From NCBI RefSeq assembly GCF_964355755.1, contig NC_092671.1, positions 18,626,001-18,690,000 on the forward strand: a stretch of 64,000 nt of DNA, in the 5' to 3' direction. The translations under genes and the position numbers were made by a program. The stretch's first letter is position 1. Every line of letters begins with the position of its first letter. This document shows, one piece after another, positions 1 through 11,700 of this stretch. The notes below the pieces were generated by a model. That model did no database searches. It was given only the letters and a program-made list of their open reading frames with translations, and had not been told where the DNA came from. Source of the stretch: Antedon mediterranea (lineage: Eukaryota; Echinodermata; Crinoidea; Comatulida; Antedonidae).

Positions 1-2
1 AA

Positions 3-146
3 GAACCTATTCCAGATGAGAACGCTGAAGAAGTTGATTTAGTCTCATTTGACCCTTCAACATACCGTCAAAAAGCAAGCCACAATCACGCATATAATGA
101 GGATGATGACATGGGCGGTAGACGAGTCCAATGTCAAAGTCATTGA
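3..146 (+). CDS. DNAJA1: DnaJ homolog subfamily A (type I Hsp40), last coding exon, partial
   Basis: The window opens inside an open frame of 47 codons that ends at TGA 144-146. The peptide begins EPIPDENAEEVDLVSFDP and ends GGRRVQCQSH. An acidic stretch with V(D/E)L(V)xFDP, then a His/Asp-rich linker, then VQCQ at the very end is the tail of animal DNAJA1/DNAJA4 co-chaperones; human DNAJA1 ends in VQCQTS. In the family this cysteine is farnesylated and the protein stimulates Hsp70 ATPase activity in cytosol and mitochondrial import. The last four residues here are CQSH; the terminal His is an unusual CaaX end. J domain, zinc fingers and substrate domains lie upstream of the window. The tail could also be called DNAJA4-like. 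Confidence 0.8.
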   Translation, partial: EPIPDENAEEVDLVSFDPSTYRQKASHNHAYNEDDDMGGRRVQCQSH

Positions 147-1530
147 CGACAGTTGTATTCTGATATGAATATTTCAAACGGTATGAAAATTGATGTACAT
201 GAAAATTATATTCTTTGTGGATATAAAGCATCACTATTTAAATGGTTCAGTCTACTCCTTTATGTACCACATATTTTTAAAAACTACAATTTATATTACT
301 GCAAAAAAGGACTGTTGTTAAATCTATCTATCGCCATAGTGTTTATAATTGCACTACACAATATAATAATTTATTTAGAAGCTACACTTTTTCTAAAGCA
401 TGACAACAATTTCTTGTGCAAGTACTGTAAAACTATTCCGCAAATGATTGCCTTAACTGATAATAGGTAATTGCTATTCATATTTTCATTTGTATATTTG
501 TGTATCTTAACAATTTACATAAACAGAATTATATAAACTGATACAATAAAAAGCAACTCAGACAGCATCGTATGACGAGGCCCATGAAACGTCTTGACTC
601 ATCGGTGCTGCCCGAGTTAAATCCCGACGAGACGAGTCGTCTTGTGATAGCATTTTGCGTATTTTTATGGTCGTCGGGGGAACTTTAAACATGATTAATT
701 TTCTCTCAACAAGATGACTTGTCATACAATGCTGTCTCAGTTGGCCTTAATACTGTATACACATCATTCTATCTGAATTAATATATATTTTTTACATAGC
801 GAGTATTAAATTACTGTGCTCAAATTGTATGACACTCGCAAGATTGGAAAATAGTCAGTATTAAAGCTATTCAGTTCAGTTTTCGACCTGAATTTATTTA
901 AATCAGTATCACATACTGACATATAACACTCAAAAGCTGTTCTCTAAATAAAGTCTTGTTTCTACTGTATGTTATGGTCCAGGTTCTGAGCAGCAATTTT
1001 ACTTAATATCTGTAAAAAGAAAATATCTATCTTAGATTCTTTAGCTAGTTATTATCAAAAAGGTTGTTGGTAGTGCTAAGTAAAAAGAAGAGACTTGTAA
1101 AATGTCCAGCTGTTATGTAATATTTCACAAATTCTTTGTATTCTATCACAATATATGCATTGTATTTGTATTGGCAACTTTGATCGTAACCACTGTTATA
1201 AAACATTTGTAAATAGTTTATTTGCATTTAAATAATAGATGTGTGGTTAATTATTTGTTCCAGAGGCCATGAATATTCTAGACTTAGAAATTTGGTTTAA
1301 TTTGGGTTCTTGTGCTTTATAAAGGTGTTTTTTGGACCCATCCCCACCTGAAAGGTAGTTTAACATTACGGTCAACTCGTACGTAAATTGTATACATTAT
1401 TGCTATAGGAATAGGATTACTTCTTAATTTTATTATTAATTATGTGCTTTGTTTTAATTTTTGTGATAAAATATTAGTTAATGGTGTCTTTGTACGTAAT
1501 ACCACAGTTGAATGTCAAAGAATAAAGTAT
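147..1530 (+). other. DNAJA 3' untranslated region with candidate poly(A) signals
   Basis: No coding potential is visible after the DNAJA stop. AATAAA hexamers lie at 545-550, 947-952 and 1521-1526, so the 3' UTR may end at any of these. A MITE at 554-743 sits inside this stretch, just after the first signal. Confidence 0.4.
554..743. mobile_element. MITE with ~26-bp terminal inverted repeats
   Basis: The left end CAACTCAGACAGCATCGTAT matches, as an inverted copy, the right end (CAACTGAGACAGCATTGTAT when reversed). The element is about 190 bp and has no coding capacity. A second, more decayed copy lies in opposite orientation at about 11575-11720 and shares internal blocks such as GAAACGTCTTGACTC and AACTTTAAACAT. 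The superfamily cannot be assigned from the ends alone. Confidence 0.7.
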
Positions 1531-3578
1531 TAATGATATCATTGTCTGTATGTGTCCATTGGGTGGAAACTAATTCTCATGAGTTGTCAGATCTAGCCGA
1601 CTCAGGCAATGCAAAAGATAGGACATTAGTTTCAGGTCAGCACTTCAGTTTAATACCATTAAATTTTTCAATGTGATGGAAAAACTACAGTATATAAAAA
1701 AAACATAAAATTCAATTCAAAGCAGTAATTTATTTTTTAAACATGAAAAAGTACATCTTATACCTCTACCACTGATATGAAAATGATCAATTATAGTACC
1801 ATCTACAGGAAATAAATCCAGTGTAAAGTACACTAATAAACCGAATTACACTGTATGTTTCATTTAAAAGTAGTAATTATTTTTTCATAGGAAAAAATTA
1901 TTTCTTTATAGTAATCACTAATAAATCATGTAGTATGCAGTAATATTGAGCAGGCAAAAAAATATTTTTTAAGGTATGATGCAGAAACGAATTATTCATT
2001 ATGTTGTATTTGTTGACCATGAAGATACCATTCCCTCTAGGCAATTGCCCGATACACCAGCGGTATTACCTCTAGCGACAATAAACATTTTGCTGTATCA
2101 CGTCTTCTGACAGTAACCTTAATCCCATATGGAATACTGTAGTATAGTGAAAAATTATTTAGAGAGTTTAGGGTTGGTTAATATTTAGGAGTTAGATGCT
2201 ATGGTATGGGTCAGTTGCCATAAGCAGATCAGATAAGTACAAGAACCAGCTGAAGCTTGTATCCAAGACGGTGAGTTAAACAAATTAACATGTGTAAAAC
2301 TTGAACCAAGGACCCTCACCGCACACTATGCCATTACGCATTAAGCCAATAGATAGAAAACATTATCATGAATTTCCAGTTATTACATATATCACATGTC
2401 ATGCATATTAAATCAGGTAGAGGATTATACAATAATGAATAATTCATGTTTTCTGCATCACATCCTACAAATAAGTGAGCAGGAATGGGTTTCACAATGG
2501 AATCTATTTCAATATACAGTACTAATAACTCTAAAGAATTACAACTGATAAACAATCAATGTTATTTCTATTGACAGTGAAAGAAGCAAAGAAATTTGAT
2601 TTACATAAAGCACCAACAATAATAGTGTACCTAGCACGACTAAACACAATAGAACTATTAAATATGTGATCCGAGTACAGTATTTATTCTTCCATGAAAA
2701 CCTGTACTTAGTTGAAGTTCAAAATACTGCTACTGCATTTTAAAACTCATTTTTCCATACAAATCCACTTAAGCGCAATAAAGGGTTGTTCAGAAACTCA
2801 GGAATTTAATTGGAGTCCCATGTACTGACACTAGCTTGTTCGATCGTTGGTATGAAATTAGATTTGCTTGCTTTATGATACACACACATGACAGTACATT
2901 ATTGTATTTGGCGGGTTGCTCAAATCTCTAAGAAAAGCTTGGAAAGCTTGTTTATGATTACTTTTTAAATTAAGTTTTAAAGAAGAATTTTATTTTTAAT
3001 TTGCCAAATTAAAATCACCTGTCATTGATGGAAGTTAACCTTTCATTTACTACCACAGTCTTTATCACTTGGTATTGAAATGAGTACAGAATTTAAAATC
3101 ATCTCAAATTAAATAATAAATACATGTGTTAATAGTTTATATACAGTAAATCAAATCTTATTAAATACTAGTAAATTAAACTAAAATTACAGAAACACAC
3201 ACAATCTATTAAATCTTAAATTATTCATAATATTTCTATAATAAATAAATTCCCTTTATTGAATTACCATTACCAATTCACAATAAAAACAATAATTTTG
3301 AAAAACAGTGTTAACAATTGTATTTAAAAAACCTAAGCTGGAAGTGAGGTTCGCATGTGTATGTGTATCAAATGTAAAAAAATGTGAAAATCATTTTACT
3401 GTACCAATGTATGTAATTATAATAAAACACATTGTAACATTTAAACAACAACATAATAATAATGACAATCTTAAAAATTAAAAACAAAGGATACTTTCAT
3501 GTACAGTAATTAGTAAATATGTACATTCATACAACCATTTTACATAAATATGGATTTTCATTATCCTTTGCATGTGGA

Positions 3579-3883
3579 CTTTCACATCATGCCCGGATTT
3601 GGTCTGGTTCCTTAAAATAATTTCATGAGTATTGAGCATGCTTTCACATCGAGCACAAATTTGGTTATTCGTTGCGAAGCGAGGTCATTTATACTCACTG
3701 CTAATTTGACAGAAGAAAGAAATCGTACAATTTTGAAAAACAAATGGCTTCTTGATCCATCACTCCGAACTCGGAGACCGAATCGTACGATTTTGGTGTG
3801 AACGATCATAATTATGCTTTACCACACAACTCATTTCCCACGATAATTGTCTCAGGGCACCGGACTAAATTCACATGTGAAAG
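3579..3883. mobile_element. MITE with CTTTCACAT termini
   Basis: The left end reads CTTTCACATCATGCCCGGAT and the right end, reversed, reads CTTTCACATGTGAATTTAGT followed by CCGGTGCCCTGAGA. Inverted termini, about 305 bp and no open frame make this a non-autonomous DNA transposon. Partial relatives with the same CTTTCACATCGAGCCCG end lie at about 14585-14690 and 17631-17715. Confidence 0.6.
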
Positions 3884-4870
3884 CAGCTTAATATCTATAT
3901 ACTAACCAATCTACATCTACAAATTTATGGAATGAACTTCTAAATTTTGCACTTTAATAAAACAACCTTTAAGAAGGCTTAAAAAGGTAGTTCTCTATTT
4001 CAACTATGGGAAGGTGTTTAGCTAATATGATATTATTGTAAAGTAAATATAAAATCAATACATTTAGTAGTTAAGGAGGCCCAGTCCAAATAATGGCATT
4101 TTTCTGCCTTGATTAAATAACTCTTTGTTGTAATTTTGATTATGTGCTGTAAAGCAAAAACATCTATATTCCTAATATTCCACCCATAATTTTTTTTTAA
4201 AATAGGGGCAGCTGTTGGCATTTTACATAATACTCTTTACGATACCTATCTATTATTAATTCATATATTTACATATATTGTGCAATACTTTTTCAAGGAT
4301 AGATTTTTACATTGCCCAACATCTAATCATATTTTTACTTTTACAATAAATCTCAACTCATAATATTGTCACATACAGTATATTAAGATTTGTAATCTAT
4401 GCAAGAAAAGTCAAGAGCTCTTCAATCCAATTTTCCAATACAAATATTATCATATGTTAATCTTACTACATGCATGACATGGATATGTTTATGCAAACAT
4501 TTTATAAAAATTTTTTTTATAGGACTTGGTAATTTAAGAAATTAATATAATATTTCTACTTGCTATCAACAACTTTTTTTTATATTTATGTAGTCTAATA
4601 TATACTAGATTATAAACATCTTAGTACAAATTTAGTAAAACATATTATAATTGAAAACATAATTATAAATGAATGTAAATGAAAGATCAAAACAAATCCT
4701 TATTTATACCAACAAATGTAAAATTGGTTTCTTGCATGTCAAGTTTTATAATTAATTTAATTTTGTAACAAACTTTCTCTACATCTAGAATATACTGTAC
4801 AAAAACGAAGCCAATTATTTCTTTATTATCAACAAATATATAGATTATTATATGATTATGTTTAAATAAC

Positions 4871-4988
4871 ATAACATAAAACTGACTCCAAATAACAAAA
4901 GGCAAGCCATGATTCAACGTTTTGATCAAATAAAGATCAAATCATGGCTTGCCTCTTGTTATTTGAAGTTAGTTTTATACTATGTTAT
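4871..4988. repeat. Long imperfect palindrome (hairpin-type element)
   Basis: The left arm 4871-4914 and right arm 4940-4988 are inverted copies, including GGCAAGCCATGATT and AATCATGGCTTGCC, with a spacer of about 25 bp. This would form a stem of over 40 bp. It is probably a foldback MITE. Confidence 0.75.
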
Positions 4989-5294
4989 ATAATCAAACAT
5001 ATTTTGATTTGATTTCTTGGAAAAGCTGTGTAATAAATACACATTTTGTAGAATGTTTGCTTCACATTTTGAATAGAGAATGGGGAGTAAGGAAACTAAC
5101 AGAAAGATTTAAGGCTTTATTTGGATGGTGAAATGGCTGCAAGCATTCAACTCGGTGATGAATATATAAGTCATGAATATTTTTCATTCATAGTAAGAAA
5201 TGTGACTGATAATATCATAAAAAATCAACCTAAAATACTAATTCATATTTTATTGTAGGTGAATCAAGTGCAACCAATTCCTTGCACGGAATAA

Positions 5295-5526
5295 TTTAAA
5301 GATATATTGTCTCCCTGAAAAAAATAATTGTTACTTATTTTTTGGTGAATACCATGACATTTTAATGTCACATATTCACTTTGACCAACAATTGGATAGA
5401 AAATTTTATCAGAAAAAAATTGTGAAATCATTATTTTTGTATGTTTACCTCTATGTAAAATGACCTATTCAAAATATAATTTTATTAATCTTCTTTTAAA
5501 GTTTCTGGGAGACAATACATCTTAAA
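5295..5526. mobile_element. MITE with TTAA-flanked ATTGTCTCCC inverted termini
   Basis: Left TTTAAAGATATATTGTCTCC (followed by CTGAAA) and right, reversed, TTTAAGATGTATTGTCTCCC (followed by AGAAAC) are inverted repeats about 232 bp apart with no coding capacity. TTAA at both borders fits the target preference of piggyBac-type elements, but that assignment is inference. Confidence 0.65.
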
Positions 5527-5662
5527 TTAAAATAAAAAACATTATTTATAAATCAAAGTTCATGGTTTCCTGATGATTCATTAATGGCAACTAGGCTGTT
5601 GACGATAGCTGACATCCTTCTCTTATCTTGTTAATCTTTCTTTCAAATTCCGGATGATTTTT

Positions 5663-5737
5663 TTACAGGAATGCATTTGGATTAGCACGAGGATCTTTTT
5701 GGTTACGATATCGGTACGTCAAAAAAACTCCAAGCAA
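5663..5737 (-). CDS. TSPAN13/31: Tetraspanin alternative last exon, distal
   Basis: After an acceptor AG at 5738-5739 the frame reads [20 protein letters not shown] then NAFL and stop. This is the second half of TM4 plus the cytosolic tail. Length (24 codons), phase and tail match the proximal exon at 8013-8087, but TM4 residues differ (LLGVFLTY versus LVGVWLAI) and the third residue from the tail end side is NAFL rather than SAFL. It lies 2.3 kb further downstream. Both frames are intact, so use as mutually exclusive terminal exons is likely. Confidence 0.85.
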   Translation of the reverse strand: MLGVFLTYRYRNQKDPRANPNAFL

Positions 5738-8700
5738 CTATGAAGAAAAATATAGTACAACATTATTTCACAACTCTTCAAGGTTTTCAAAATATAATTA
5801 TTGTACAAAGTATTCACTGGCAAATATGTGTACAAAACTGGGAAATTAAATTTAAAACTTCAATATTTTGTTTTCTTGTTCAATACAATGAGTTAAATGT
5901 TGATTAATAAAAACAATTCTAACAATATGAAAAAAAAATAGAATTCTAAACATCCACCTCAAAATACTTTAAACTGATAAATAAAACAAAATGTGTGGTG
6001 TTAATATGTTTGAATATAAAAAAATAATTTGTGGATAAAAAGAACAAAATACTGTATGTTCCAGTTTTAAGAAAAAACCTAACTTAGCTGTATAAACTAT
6101 AACTAATTATCTCATACAGTATGATTTTTAAAAATGATGTACTAATGAGGTACTAAACACATCAAACACAGAAAATAAAAATGAATTTGACACTGACATA
6201 CTAAACATGTCACATGAAACACATCACACCGACATTTGTATTACACTGACACATGACATTAAACACATGACACTAAGCACATAACACAAGAACACTTTAA
6301 ACACATACAGTACACAGACAAAATCTGGACTTGCATTACACAGATACATGACACTATAAACATCACACAAAAACACCTTAAACATGTACAGTATAGTACA
6401 CAAATAAATCTGAATTTGTGTTACAATAAACAATGGAACATTCAATTGGTTGAGAAGAAATTAGTGTATTTGTATTATTAAAAAACTCACAAAGCGCTTT
6501 CACATCACACAGAATTGTAATAATAATTTTGTCATATACTATATTAACGCTTCTAACAATAAGACTATCCCAGATGAAAAAAATATTTATTAGACACAAC
6601 GCATATCCTACACTGACAAAATTGGCGTTAACAATAATGCCAATCTATTGAACTGGAACTAAACTACAGTACTAAACTTTGGTGATTTTCTGCCACCAAA
6701 CGTCTATTAGCCATCTGTCCACAAGGACAGGGGATGAGATTGACCAGTACAACTGGGTAACCTCTTACTCTTTCAAAATAATGCACTAGGGCTAAGTCCG
6801 ATGTGTACAGTGGACTTTCAGTTTTTAATTTCATATCCGAGAAGACTTGTTTTACCACTAGAAAAATTGTCACGGAGAGAATTGAACCTGTGCTGATTAT
6901 TATCTATAGTTTGCAGCACCGCAGCAGCACTGCTGCCTTAACCGCTCAGCCACTTGACTTATCTGATGATGATTTGATGATGTCATATAAAAACAAATGA
7001 ACAAAAACATGTTATAATGACTTAATGTGTTCAAACGTGGTCATGATGAATGTCATTTTGAACACAGTACAAACAATATAATAGTTTAATACTTTCAAAA
7101 ATGTCTCTTTCTAACTAAACAATGTTAAACAGAAAGATGACATTTATCAAAATTGAAACAAAGTTGAGCAAATAACATCAAGTGATAGATTGACAGATTA
7201 TCATAGAGTTTAAAAAGAAAATGGAAATAATAAAGCAAAAAGAAAAAAAGTGAGAAGAAAATTAATAAAAGATTAAAACGAGAAAAAATCCAAGGTATAG
7301 AAAAGAAATAGAACAACTAACTTTTAAATGCTATATAACTTCTTGGGCCTCTGTGCAAATTCCGCTCTTAACATGTATTAAGTTAATATATCATATTTAT
7401 CGTATTTTTTTTAATGTTTAGTAAAAACTTAATAAAGTAATTTCTACAATAAAATGAAAATTGTGGGACCATAAAGTGGCATCTCAAAGTGATACTAATG
7501 ACTATAGCCACTACGCTGTGAATGTATTTTGTGTTTCGTAAAGTTACACTAATATTTAGACTTAATATACTGATTACAATTAGCTGAATATTCTAGTTTG
7601 TGAATTTTGCAATACACAATTGTCATATTTACATTCATTCATTGCTGAATATACAGTATAGAGTAATTATAGAAAAGCACCATTTTAAAAATATTCAATA
7701 CCACAACCAGTAAGGATATAAAAAAAACTTCAAAATAGTTTGAAAACAAAAGAAATAAATGGTTAATTAAAAATAAATTGTAAATTTGTCATCAGCTTTA
7801 TTTTATGCTTCTGGTATAATTTTGACGGAATAACAAAGTTATTGTAAAGCAACTAACTAACTCAACTGCACAATATTAGTTAGAACATGCTGCCTGAATA
7901 TAAATCAATATTTAACACTTAACACAACAAAATGAACTGAAATGAAAAAATACAAATCAAAGCACCAACCGATTTGGAAATTAAACAGAATCGTTGCGTA
8001 AATGTGCGGAACTTAGAGAAACGCACTAGGATTAGCCCGAGGATCCTTCTGGTTGCGATAACGAATGGCTAGCCACACACCAACCAGCTAAAGGAATGAA
8101 GGATGGTGGAGTCAACAGGGGTTATGAGATAGGGGAAAAAGAAACAGAATTTAGGAGAAAAATTAAAATCATTATGATTAACAAAATACGTAATGCAAAT
8201 AATATGGTGCAAGGGTCATTCCATCTCAGATCACCCAATGAGTTAAACCCTACCTCTTCCAATTTTGATGAAATTTGGTATATGGGTGATTCATAGCAAT
8301 TAAAGCCAAAATTTCAAATTTTAACTTTATCGGACCAACGGTTTTCGAGATATCGCAATTTCAATTTTCGGTTTTTACGCAAAAAAGGGCGCGTCCGCCA
8401 CGTTTCAAAGAGCTGTATCTCGGGAACTATAGGTTCGATTTTAAAAGCAAAGGTATTTTTGTAAAGGGGAGACCATAAGGAATCTAAATATACTAATTGT
8501 GTGTGTTTTATGTTAATTTTAAGTTGAATAAAACTTTGACATATATTTTGACCTTGAAATTGACCCCGTGGAACACGCCCGATTTGTTGGTGACTATCAC
8601 GAAAAATGTAGCCCTACGTGTCAACTACAACATATAAAAAAATTGGAGGGGTTTTTTTCTTTGTTTCCATGAAATTACAATTTGAAGTTGACATACCTCT

Positions 8701-11700
8701 TCCTTTTAGTGTATTTTTGGTGTCTGTCCATGCATTACTTCAATGTCAATTTGATGTATTCCAAAAATAATTTTATTTACAAACTAAATATTATTATAAT
8801 GTTACAATTGTCTATGTCTGGCCTTTACTCCTTGTCATCTGGCCAATTCAAACAGTATTTAGAAATGTTGTGGCGAACATTTTGGGAAATATTGTAATTC
8901 CTAGTCGAAGAGGATTTATAAACGGAGAGGCTATAAATAATACAATGTACATTTGATTCAGGAATCCAACAACAGTCTTCTTTGGACGGCCAATAAAAGG
9001 TTTTCGCTGGACCATGAGGATGCATAAATTTAATTTGATAATCCCCAAACTCTTCTGAGACATCCACAACCAAAACAATCCATGGGACACCATCATAACT
9101 ACAGCACACAAAATTCTGAAGTCTAATAATGGTGGGTTGTGTATCAGCAACAATTTCATTTTCATCACTGAAAGATTCTTGAATCACTACCACATCCAGA
9201 GGGTTTATCTGGGTACTAAGTTTGTAGACCTACATCTGTGCCAGAGAAACGGGAACAATGATATTGTAATGTACCCTTGATGGTCTGGGCGAGGTTGAAT
9301 CTCGGCTTTATTTCTTTTTCCACAGTAGATACCTCATCTATTCCCACATGAAAAAAGTTGATGCCTGGAATGTCCATATGAGCGAGTCATATGGGCGCCG
9401 TTTACTGTACCTAAAGAGCCAACAACATCGGCAAGGGTTCGAGGCCGACTCGCTCCTAGTTCTGGTGGTGGAACAAGTCTTCTCGGATAAGGACTATAAA
9501 CCGTAGGTCCAGTGTACACAGTTATAACCTGTGTGTACTTTAAAGAATCCAGTTCATTATTCGAAAAAGAGTAGGGGGTTACCCCGGTGAACTGGTTCAC
9601 ACAATAGCCCCTGTATCAGGGGGATTACCACCTATCTGATAGGACAGTGATTAATTAACTATTGGTAATCCTTGGCCACATTGCCTAAAGACATAAAATA
9701 AAAAATTACACAGTAGTCGAACATACTAAGAGATGTGAGAATATGACATTCAGTCAAACGCTGTAAGCTTCTCTTAGTGACAAGCCTCTTAACTGTTCCA
9801 CCTATGCCATCACAATCACATGCACTCTTGCCATGTGATGTAGCGAAAAAATTCCACTCGGCGTCTAAACCAAAATCTTCCTGGTGGTGGCAAAGATTAA
9901 TAAAGTTATATTTGTTTTTGTATTGGCCGCCACATCCATCTGTGAAATAATGAACTTTTTTCATGGTTGGTAGTTTTGTTTTTAAATAGGGGATGACAAC
10001 CTTTAAAAAGGCATATACAGTAACTGTTGTATGTTCTCTGCAATCACTTGTTATGCATATGTTAATGTGCATAATAACATAGTAAGGACACTAAACTATG
10101 TGTCAAAATTGATTTGAAAAGTATGTGAGTTACCCAGTATTTCTCATATCAAAATATATCTACTGTTTAAGTGGGCCTGATGAGAAAGCGTAACAATAAA
10201 GACACCTTAATAACAGTTAGTGTTCACACTGTGTATAAGTATAACAACACCAAAAATACACTAAAAGGAAGAGGTATGTCAACTTCAAATTGTAATTTTA
10301 TGGAAACAAAGAAAAAAACCCCTCCAATTTTTTTATATGTTGTAGTTGACAGGTAGGGCTACATTTTTCGTGATAGTCACCAACAAATCGGGCGTGTTCC
10401 ACGGGGTCAATTTCAAGGTCAAAATATATGTTAAAGTTTTATTCAACTTAAAATTAACATAAAACACACACAATTAGTATATTTAGGTTCCTTATGGTCT
10501 CCCCTTTACAAAAATACCTTTGTTTTTAAAATCGAACCTATAGTTCCCGAGATACAGCTCTTTGAAACGTGGCGGCCGCGCCCTTTTTTGCGTAAAAACC
10601 GAAAATTGAAATTGCGATATCTTGAAAACCGTTGGTCCGATAAAGTTAAAATTGGAAATTTTGGCTTTAATTGCTATGAATCACCCATATACCAAATTTC
10701 ATCAAAATTGGAAGAGGTAGGGTTTAAAATTCCATTTTTTTTGGGTGAACTGAGATGGAATGACCCGCAAGTGTAAAAAAAATTTCATAAAAAGAAATTT
10801 CAGATCGAATACTTTGGCTATTTTTATAAATTAAACTGTCTATTTGAGATAAATAAAATACCAAGTTTTGAAATCTACAGTACTATATTTGGATTGGAAA
10901 AAAAATAGTAATGTTAAATGCTTTTAAATTTTAAGTAAATGATACTAAAACAGAGTATAAAAAGGTATAAAAAATATATTCTAAAGGGAAAATACTGGAA
11001 GGAAGGTAATCATGTGGTACTATATATTACTGTACTGTATATTATTAACAACAGAAAAATAAATTTAACCAGATCTCAACATTTTTCCCGATTATGAGAA
11101 ATTCTTCATATTTATCTTATTGTGGGTCCCACATGTTAGATACTATTACAGTATGTAAAATAAAAACCACACATTTTTGGGTTAGCTCTAGGTTTCCAGT
11201 TTTGGGAGATTTGACAGGGAAAAGATCTTTATTTATTTAAATTATGTAATTATTGTACTTTTCTTTTATCTTACACTACATTACAGAAAATCTAAAATAA
11301 TTTAAAAATAAATCAGAACAAAAATTGTAATAAGATTCAAATGTTGTTAGTTATCAAAAAACCTTTCAAACAAGGATTAAATCTGGTTTTTTTGGTATAT
11401 AATACCAGCTTTATAAAATACATAATTTAGTGAAAATTTGATCAATAATCTGTTGTCACATAGTAACCAAAGCATTATTTGATTTTTTATGCAAACTAGT
11501 CTGTTGTGTGATCCAAGAGAATTATACAAGATTAATTGAAGAAACAGTTATAAATTATTAATTAATAAAGAATCATCATCAAATTGTAGTATTAAATCAT
11601 CTCGTCTGGAAAAAATTAAAAATGTTTAAAGTTCTCCCGAAAACATAAAAACTACACTCAATGCTACCGACGAGTCAAGACGTTTCGTCAGGCCTTGTCG

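Larger units (their letters stand above)
1531..5294. other. Intergenic DNA between DNAJA and the tetraspanin 3' end
   Basis: AT-rich sequence with no convincing exon on either strand; the short open frames have no recognisable protein. It contains a MITE (3579-3883) and a long palindrome (4871-4988), listed separately. The 3' UTR of the distal tetraspanin isoform may reach into its right end. Confidence 0.5.
5738..8012. other. Region between the two alternative tetraspanin last exons
   Basis: This is intron for the distal isoform and 3' UTR plus intergenic for the proximal one. It holds a degenerate tandem repeat (6180-6430) and a tRNA-derived SINE (about 6668-6965). No other exon is recognised. 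Confidence 0.5.

Noticed and set aside
6224-6599. Two overlapping cysteine/valine-rich frames on the minus strand
   Set aside because: The apparent peptide repeats follow the DNA tandem repeat at 6180-6430; no coding signal otherwise.
9334-9600. 88-codon frame within the TIR transposon
   Set aside because: Not the transposase frame. The recognisable transposase remnants lie in other frames on either side; its own content matches nothing known to me.
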